Assembly (NCBI GenBank): GCA_008501565.1
Contig: QQUL01000105.1
Coordinates: forward strand, 1 to 9,564
Length of the DNA: 9,564 bases
Origin: Armatimonadota bacterium
GTDB taxonomy: Bacteria > Actinomycetota > Acidimicrobiia > Spongiisociales > UBA5794
Direction: 5' to 3'
The position numbers were made by a program, and so were the translations under genes. Every line of letters starts with the position of its first letter. The stretch's first letter is position 1. The notes under the pieces were generated by a model. It worked only from the letters and a program-made list of their open reading frames with translations. It searched no databases and had not been told where the DNA came from. Shown here one piece after another: positions 5,381 through 9,564 of the stretch.

Positions 5381-6637
5381 TCACCTGACCTCATCGGTGT
5401 GGGGTGCCACCGAAGGCAGATCGGCCCACATGCTTGCCGTGAGAAACGTCCACGCCAGTCCGAAGACCACGCCGGAGGCCCCGAGGCCCAACAGCAGGCT
5501 CCGCACGGTGAACACCTCAGCGAGCGCACCGACCGCGAGGGACGACACCGCGATCGCCAGCGTGGCGAGACCGAAGTCGAGGGCGAAGATTCGTCCCCGG
5601 ATCTGGTCGGGACTGAACTCTTGCAGCCCGTATGTTGAAAAGGCGAATTGTGTGCCCCCTCCCATGTGACCGATACACACCCCGAGTCCAGCGAGCGCAA
5701 GAGTCGGGGCAACGCCGACGAAGAGATAGGCGGCACCCCACAGTGCCATTGCGTATCCGATCGAACCGAAGGTTCTGCGTTGGTTGCCCCCCACCAGCTT
5801 GAAGGCGATGATCGGACCAACAAGGTTGCCGACGCCGCGTGCTCCGAACAGCAGACCCGTACCGCCATCCCCGGTGTCAAAGAGCACAAACGACACGACG
5901 GCGAACAGGCCGACTGCTCCGCCCGAGGTCAGCGCATGGACCGACTTGGCGGTAAGCAACGCCGCCACCCGTTTGTGGTCGCGCGCATACGCCAGCGCGT
6001 CCCGTACCGAATCGAACATGCGAGTGGTCGCCGTCCGAGCCTTCTCCTGAAGACTGACCGAGATTCGGGCGATCAGGATCGCGGACACGATGAACGAGAT
6101 TCCGTTCACGACGAAAGCAGCATCACGAGACACGACCGCCGCAACAACACCGCCAAGCCCAGCACCGATAGCGGCCATCGCCCCCCAGGCTGACGACATC
6201 AGCACGTTTGCGGGAGCGAGATCCTCGGCAGGTACGACATTGGGAAGCGCCGCACCCGACGCGGGATAGAAGAATGCGGCTCCGGCACCGTCGAGCGCCA
6301 TGATCGTGAGGGGAAACCAGATTCCACCAAACGAGTCTGCAGCCAACAGGCTGAGAACCAAACAGGCACGGATGATGTCTGCAGCAACCAGGATCTTCTT
6401 TCGGTCGAATCGATCTGCCATCGTTCCGGTGACCGGCGCCAGGAGAAGTGCCGGGAGCGCCTGAACGGCTATGACCGAAGCTGCCGCAAACGCTGAGTTC
6501 GACGCCTCATAGACGAGACCCACGAGTGGTACGACGAGAAACCAGTCGCCACCGAAGGAGATCAGGCGGGCAACGTACAGTTTCCTGAAGTCGGCGTTGT
6601 GGCGGAGGAGGTTCCAATAGACCGACAACGTGCGCAT
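5381..6637 (-). CDS. MFS transporter, probable drug/siderophore-type exporter (MFS_3-like)
   Basis: A 418-aa protein with about twelve hydrophobic segments, the normal size for the major facilitator superfamily. The cytoplasmic loop 2-3 motif A is present as GTMADRFDRKKI at 71-82, and the N-terminus (LLRHNADFRKLYVARLISFGGDWF, start near 10) is characteristic of the EntS-like/MFS_3 group of proton-driven exporters. A second motif-A-like loop, QIRGRIFALDF at 345-355, lies in the C-terminal half. The substrate cannot be read from sequence. ATG at 6637 begins the typical N-terminus; the ribosome binding site is weak (GAGG about 13 bases upstream). A perfect palindrome lies 41 bp upstream. It converges on the TM-helix gene across the terminator. 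Confidence 0.9.
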   Translation of the reverse strand: MRTLSVYWNLLRHNADFRKLYVARLISFGGDWFLVVPLVGLVYEASNSAFAAASVIAVQALPALLLAPVTGTMADRFDRKKILVAADIIRACLVLSLLAADSFGGIWFPLTIMALDGAGAAFFYPASGAALPNVVPAEDLAPANVLMSSAWGAMAAIGAGLGGVVAAVVSRDAAFVVNGISFIVSAILIARISVSLQEKARTATTRMFDSVRDALAYARDHKRVAALLTAKSVHALTSGGAVGLFAVVSFVLFDTGDGGTGLLFGARGVGNLVGPIIAFKLVGGNQRRTFGSIGYAMALWGAAYLFVGVAPTLALAGLGVCIGHMGGGTQFAFSTYGLQEFSPDQIRGRIFALDFGLATLAIAVSSLAVGALAEVFTVRSLLLGLGASGVVFGLAWTFLTASMWADLPSVAPHTDEVR

Positions 6638-6677
6638 CCGACCGATGCTACCTCGGGGCCGTGACCGTACGATCCCA

Positions 6678-6689
6678 GTGACGCGTCAC
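6678..6689. promoter_or_regulatory. Perfect 12-bp palindrome, candidate operator of the MFS gene
   Basis: GTGACGCGTCAC reads the same on both strands and lies 41-52 bp before the MFS start, where a promoter would be expected. The half-site GTGACGCG recurs at 6697-6704, 19 bp away. Such a site would suit a dimeric repressor, but no regulator gene is adjacent, so the role is inferred. Confidence 0.45.
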
Positions 6690-6728
6690 AGCGTGCGTGA
6701 CGCGACGAAGGATCAGTGAACCGTCCTA

Positions 6729-8174
6729 TCAGACGGCGAGGTCACTCAAGAGGTAGTTGATGACGTGCTCGGCGGAGTATTCGGTTGAGCCCTCGGGGGC
6801 GAAGCGGGCCACATGGGCGGCGTCGTCGCCCGAGGTGATCAACATCTCCTCATGAACGCCTTTCGGCGTTACCTGAGCCATGCCGACGTTTGCAACGAGT
6901 GAATTGCACAGACACTTGCGCCCGACGGTTTCCGAGAGATCGCCGCCCTTGTCGAGGTACTCATCGACCGGTTCCGATGGACAGCGCCAGCCGATGGTTC
7001 CGTTCGGGCGTTCATACGCATGACGGAGATAGCCAAGATCGCAGATCCGCTCACGACGTTCGTACAGCGTCGGGTTCGACAGCGTCTGTTCCAACTCGAT
7101 CACCTTGAACGGGAAACCGGTGGGGGAGGCGACGGCATCGGTGTACACCTTCACTTCGCTGTCACGGGACTGGGTGATGACCTGATCCTTGATGTCTCGC
7201 GTGAACCCTGATTCGTTGCAGTAGGCGAAAGCGGTTCCCACCTGTACTCCAACGGCTCCTGCTTCGAGAGCACTCTTGACCTGATGTGGCTCGGCGTAGC
7301 CGCCGGCAAGCCAGAACGGTTTCCCAAGCTTGGCGATCTCGTCGAGGTCGACCTCGTCTCGCTCGCCGTAGATCGGCTCACCGATCTCGTTGAATTCGCC
7401 CTTCTTGCGAGGTGGTGCGTTGTGTCCACCGGCGACGGGGAGCTCGACGACAAACCCGTTCACCTCACCGGAGGACTTCGTCGCAAGCATCTTTGCGAGG
7501 ATGTGTGAAGACACGATGGCAAGGAACTTCGGCCGAGGGAGCTTTGCGACGAGATCCTGTGCGAACTTCTTCGGTGAGAACCGCACATACGGATCGCCCT
7601 TGTCCGTGAGCCCCTTGACGTCGATCTTCATCTCGACATCGGAACCCTGCGAGAGCCGGTCGAGGATGCCCGGGATGGCCTTGGGGATGCCGGCACCCAT
7701 CAATATGTAGTCGACTCCCGCAAGCATGGAGCCGTAGAGAGAGGGGAGCGTCGGTACTTGGATCTTCTCGAGGAAGTTGACACCGACGGGGTTGCTATGA
7801 CCTTCCTTTGCGAGGAACACTTCGACGAAATTCGCGGCGACGAGCAGCTCATTCGTGAGTTGGGATGCCTTGTGGCTGATCATTGGCTTGGTGATGAACG
7901 GGGTGTCGTCGCTCTTTCCGCCGTCGATGAAGTATTTGTCGACGATGCGCTTGGCGACATCGGGGATCGGGAAGGCATCGAGTGCTCGGCGCATGTGGCC
8001 GCCAGGGTCACCAAGTTGGAGACGCCGCGCCAAGATGGCATCGAGTGCGGTGCCTGATATCACGCCGAGTTGGCCTGTTCGGGACACGGCGTTTGCAAGG
8101 CGCCAGTCGGACACCGCGGCACCCATCCCACCTTGAATAATGATCGGAAGATCTGCGGTCATGGCAGCTGTCAT
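6729..8174 (-). CDS. Nitronate monooxygenase/PfaD-like FMN-dependent TIM-barrel protein
   Basis: A 481-aa flavoprotein of the nitronate monooxygenase (2-nitropropane dioxygenase) and PfaD enoyl reductase superfamily. The FMN-binding start IIQGGMGAAVS is at 12-22, the VELPVAGGHNAPPR segment at 243-256 carries the His of the GGH motif, and LAGGYAEPHQVKSALEAGA then VGVQVGTAF (289-316) forms the phosphate-binding end of the barrel. It is longer than classical enzymes (about 320-370 aa), with an insert around 50-130 and a C-terminal extension holding Cys378, Cys398, Cys421 and Cys423. The reaction could be nitronate oxidation or enoyl reduction; sequence alone does not decide. ATG at 8174 has GGGAAG just upstream, and ATG at 8162 is an alternative. 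The longer open frame overlaps hpt and is rejected. hpt lies 124 bp upstream on the same strand. Confidence 0.87.
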   Translation of the reverse strand: MTAAMTADLPIIIQGGMGAAVSDWRLANAVSRTGQLGVISGTALDAILARRLQLGDPGGHMRRALDAFPIPDVAKRIVDKYFIDGGKSDDTPFITKPMISHKASQLTNELLVAANFVEVFLAKEGHSNPVGVNFLEKIQVPTLPSLYGSMLAGVDYILMGAGIPKAIPGILDRLSQGSDVEMKIDVKGLTDKGDPYVRFSPKKFAQDLVAKLPRPKFLAIVSSHILAKMLATKSSGEVNGFVVELPVAGGHNAPPRKKGEFNEIGEPIYGERDEVDLDEIAKLGKPFWLAGGYAEPHQVKSALEAGAVGVQVGTAFAYCNESGFTRDIKDQVITQSRDSEVKVYTDAVASPTGFPFKVIELEQTLSNPTLYERRERICDLGYLRHAYERPNGTIGWRCPSEPVDEYLDKGGDLSETVGRKCLCNSLVANVGMAQVTPKGVHEEMLITSGDDAAHVARFAPEGSTEYSAEHVINYLLSDLAV

Positions 8175-8191
8175 CGGCTTCCCGGTCTGTA

Positions 8192-8249
8192 GGGGGCACA
8201 GCGCACGTGCCCGGGGGTGCGTAGGTGGCGACCTATGCGTTCGACCTAC
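8192..8249. promoter_or_regulatory. Cluster of inverted and direct repeats between hpt and the flavoprotein gene
   Basis: GGGCAC at 8194-8199 is inverted as GTGCCC at 8207-8212. GCGTAGGT at 8219-8226 pairs with ACCTATGC at 8231-8238 (one G-T pair, loop GGCG). CGACCTA recurs at 8229-8235 and 8242-8248. The cluster lies 18-75 bp before the flavoprotein start. It may be an operator, a leader RNA structure or the hpt terminator. There is no T tract in the minus-strand direction, so a terminator is the least likely. Confidence 0.35.
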
Positions 8250-8298
8250 ACATGGTACGACGAGTTTCGCTGTTTTCTCGGAATCAATGTCGTGCAGC

Positions 8299-8823
8299 TC
8301 AATCGAGCGCGTGGTCGCCCGTTCCCGCCACGGTCTTGATCGAGGTGAGCCAGCGATATTGCTCGGCGTAGTCGATTCCGTAGCCGACGACGAACCCGGG
8401 CGGAACCTCGATACCCCAGTACTCGGGTTTGGGTTGACCAGAGCGTGACAGCAGTGCACACGCCACGACCGATGCCGGCTTCCCGACTCTGATCCGATCC
8501 TCTACGAACCGCAACGTGAGCCCGGTGTCGAGAATGTCCTCAACGAGGATCACGTGTCGATCGCGGACATCATGCTCGATGTCCTTGGTGATCTCGACGG
8601 CACCTGAGGACTCCATGGAGCTTCCGTACGAGCGGGCGCGGATGAAGTCAACCTGTGACGGAATCGCCGCAGCCCGCATGAGGTCGGCAACGAAGACGAA
8701 CGAGCCCGTCAGGACACCGACGAACAACGGGTTCTTGTCGCGATAGTCGTTCGCAATCTCGCGGCCGACCTTCTCGACGGCGGCGACGATGTCGTCAGGT
8801 GTGTACAGATCGATGAGGTCCAT
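8299..8823 (-). CDS. hpt: Hypoxanthine phosphoribosyltransferase
   Basis: A 174-aa purine salvage enzyme that converts hypoxanthine or guanine plus PRPP to IMP or GMP. The PRPP-binding loop VILVEDILDTGLTL at 91-104 has the paired acidic residues Glu95-Asp96, FVGVLTGSFVF at 34-44 forms the PPi-binding loop, SYGSS at 65-69 is the flexible active-site loop, and FVVGYGIDYAEQYRWL at 144-159 is the base-binding C-terminal signature. Length is normal. ATG at 8823 is preferred over ATG at 8832: the GGATAGGAT stretch is well spaced for 8823 but abuts 8832. hpt is divergent from the small gene at 8899. Confidence 0.95.
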   Translation of the reverse strand: MDLIDLYTPDDIVAAVEKVGREIANDYRDKNPLFVGVLTGSFVFVADLMRAAAIPSQVDFIRARSYGSSMESSGAVEITKDIEHDVRDRHVILVEDILDTGLTLRFVEDRIRVGKPASVVACALLSRSGQPKPEYWGIEVPPGFVVGYGIDYAEQYRWLTSIKTVAGTGDHALD

Positions 8824-8867
8824 TGGCGGCATCCTATCCGCGATCAGGCGACCGGTGGCGGCTCAAC

Positions 8868-8876
8868 TGGTATTAT
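8868..8876 (+). promoter_or_regulatory. Extended -10 promoter for the 98-aa gene
   Basis: TGG then TATTAT at 8871-8876 gives an extended -10 element with 5 of 6 matches to TATAAT. Transcription would start near 8883, leaving a leader of about 16 bases that carries AGGAGG. No clear -35 box is visible, which is common for extended -10 promoters. Confidence 0.5.
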
Positions 8877-8898
8877 GGAATCAACAGGAGGGTCTCGA

Positions 8899-9195
8899 AT
8901 GTCGTTTGAGTTGGTTGAGTTCTGCGAACCCGCATCCGTGCCGGGGAAACCTTTCGCCGGTACGAGTGAGACAGTTCTCGGAACCTACGAAGCCGAGGGT
9001 GATGCCGTTAGACACGGTCGGTCGGTGTGGCGGCAACGACGAACGGCCGGCACACACGATGTCATGTGGTGGATTGTGCGTGTGCCAGGGGAAACGCTCG
9101 CACATTGGATAGCAGACGCCAGCAGCGATGTGGAGCAAATCGTCGATCTGAACACACACGAGCTGATCTCCGTTCCATATCGGTCGCCGGAGTAG
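8899..9195 (+). CDS. Small protein of unknown function (98 aa)
   Basis: I do not recognise a named family. The product is a compact, soluble-looking 98-aa protein with no signal peptide or membrane segment. It has an HDVMWWIVRVPGETLAHWIAD segment (53-73), rich in tryptophan, followed by an acidic SSDVEQIVDL stretch. ATG at 8899 is favoured by AGGAGG eight bases upstream (8885-8890), and an in-frame ATG at 8875 lacks a site and overlaps the -10 element. Good ribosome binding, a plausible promoter and the 24-bp gap to the NfuA-like gene suggest a real gene, probably co-transcribed with it. A link to iron-sulfur assembly would be inference from position only. Confidence 0.72.
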   Translation: MSFELVEFCEPASVPGKPFAGTSETVLGTYEAEGDAVRHGRSVWRQRRTAGTHDVMWWIVRVPGETLAHWIADASSDVEQIVDLNTHELISVPYRSPE

Positions 9196-9219
9196 CTGGC
9201 AGCAGTATCCTCCAGCAAT

Positions 9220-9564
9220 ATGAGCGACACATCTACACACATCGTTGAAATTTCTGACGCCGCCCGCGACAAGGTCCTGGCCCTACGAGAGGGTGAAGAT
9301 CTACCCGGTCTCCACCTGGGTCTCCGTATCACCGGTGTTGGTGCCCAAGGATTCATCTACGAAACGTCCTTCTTGCGGCCCGAGGACGTCACGCCCTCCG
9401 ACATCGTGGAGAACCACGGTGGGTTGGACGTAGCGATCGCTCTTGACTCCGTTGAGAACCTCAGAGGTGCAGTCCTGGACCTGTCAGGAGACGGAGCCGG
9501 TCCTGGGTTGGTGATGCGAAACCCGAACGTCCCGAGTCCTGCCACTCTCGGGGGCGAAATGGGG
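9220..9564 (+). CDS. NfuA-like Fe-S protein: A-type (HesB-like) domain, 3' end missing
   Basis: The frame is open from ATG 9220 to the window end (115 residues, no stop). The N-terminus VEISDAARDKVLALREGE (9-26) starts an A-type scaffold fold. HGGLDVAIALDSVENLRGAV (66-85) and the ending GPGLVMRNPNVPSP (95-108) match the N-terminal domain of NfuA-like iron-sulfur carriers in actinobacteria. The cysteines of true IscA/HesB proteins are absent, as in the degenerate A-type domain of NfuA. The cluster-binding NifU C-terminal domain with its CxxC should follow beyond the window. No clear ribosome binding site precedes the ATG, so translation may depend on the gene 24 bp upstream or use another start. 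Confidence 0.83.
   Translation, partial: MSDTSTHIVEISDAARDKVLALREGEDLPGLHLGLRITGVGAQGFIYETSFLRPEDVTPSDIVENHGGLDVAIALDSVENLRGAVLDLSGDGAGPGLVMRNPNVPSPATLGGEMG

Noticed and set aside
8175..8459. N-terminal extension of the flavoprotein into hpt
   Set aside because: It overlaps the hpt coding end in another frame and precedes the conserved FMN-binding start without family similarity.

Overview
This 9.6 kb window looks like ordinary chromosome from a high-GC actinobacterium. The gene content suggests an Acidimicrobiia-like lineage, but that assignment is inferred from protein style and was not tested by comparison. Supporting points are an NrdR C-terminus, a trimeric-type dUTPase, a Gly/Cys/Val tRNA group, a long nitronate monooxygenase-like flavoprotein and an NfuA-like protein with an A-type N-terminal domain.

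Layout: 1-165 is the C-terminal end of NrdR (+). Its end overlaps by 14 bp the end of a convergent gene (152-1447, -) for a proline-rich, single-pass membrane protein of unknown function. That gene is divergent from dut (1477-1914, +). tRNA-Gly(GCC) and tRNA-Cys(GCA) follow, then a polytopic membrane protein of the lysylphosphatidylglycerol synthase/flippase-like (UPF0104) family (2213-3286, +), then tRNA-Val(GAC) (3333-3407).

The most unusual stretch is 3383-3779. The last ~23-30 bases of tRNA-Val and the sequence behind it are repeated about three times with a period of 144-149 bp, and the last unit runs into the 3' end of a convergent MgtC/SapB-family gene (3753-4445, -). The arrangement closely resembles the tandem repeats behind the E. 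coli tyrT tRNA-Tyr gene, which give rtT RNA. The same tRNA-Val has C instead of the near-universal U at position 33.

The right half holds a five-helix 'conserved TM helix' protein (4619-5305, +), a strong two-way terminator hairpin (5323-5362), an MFS exporter (5381-6637, -) with a perfect 12-bp palindrome upstream, the nitronate monooxygenase/PfaD-like flavoprotein (6729-8174, -) and hpt (8299-8823, -). Divergent from hpt are a 98-aa protein of unknown function (8899-9195, +) and an NfuA-like iron-sulfur protein cut by the window end (9220-9564, +).

Functionally, nrdR, dut and hpt belong to nucleotide metabolism. The membrane proteins handle lipid or envelope, ion and drug-type transport roles. 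No integrase, transposase, toxin-antitoxin or CRISPR genes are visible. The only gap without a coding gene of more than 300 bases is 3408-3752, which holds the tRNA-derived repeats.
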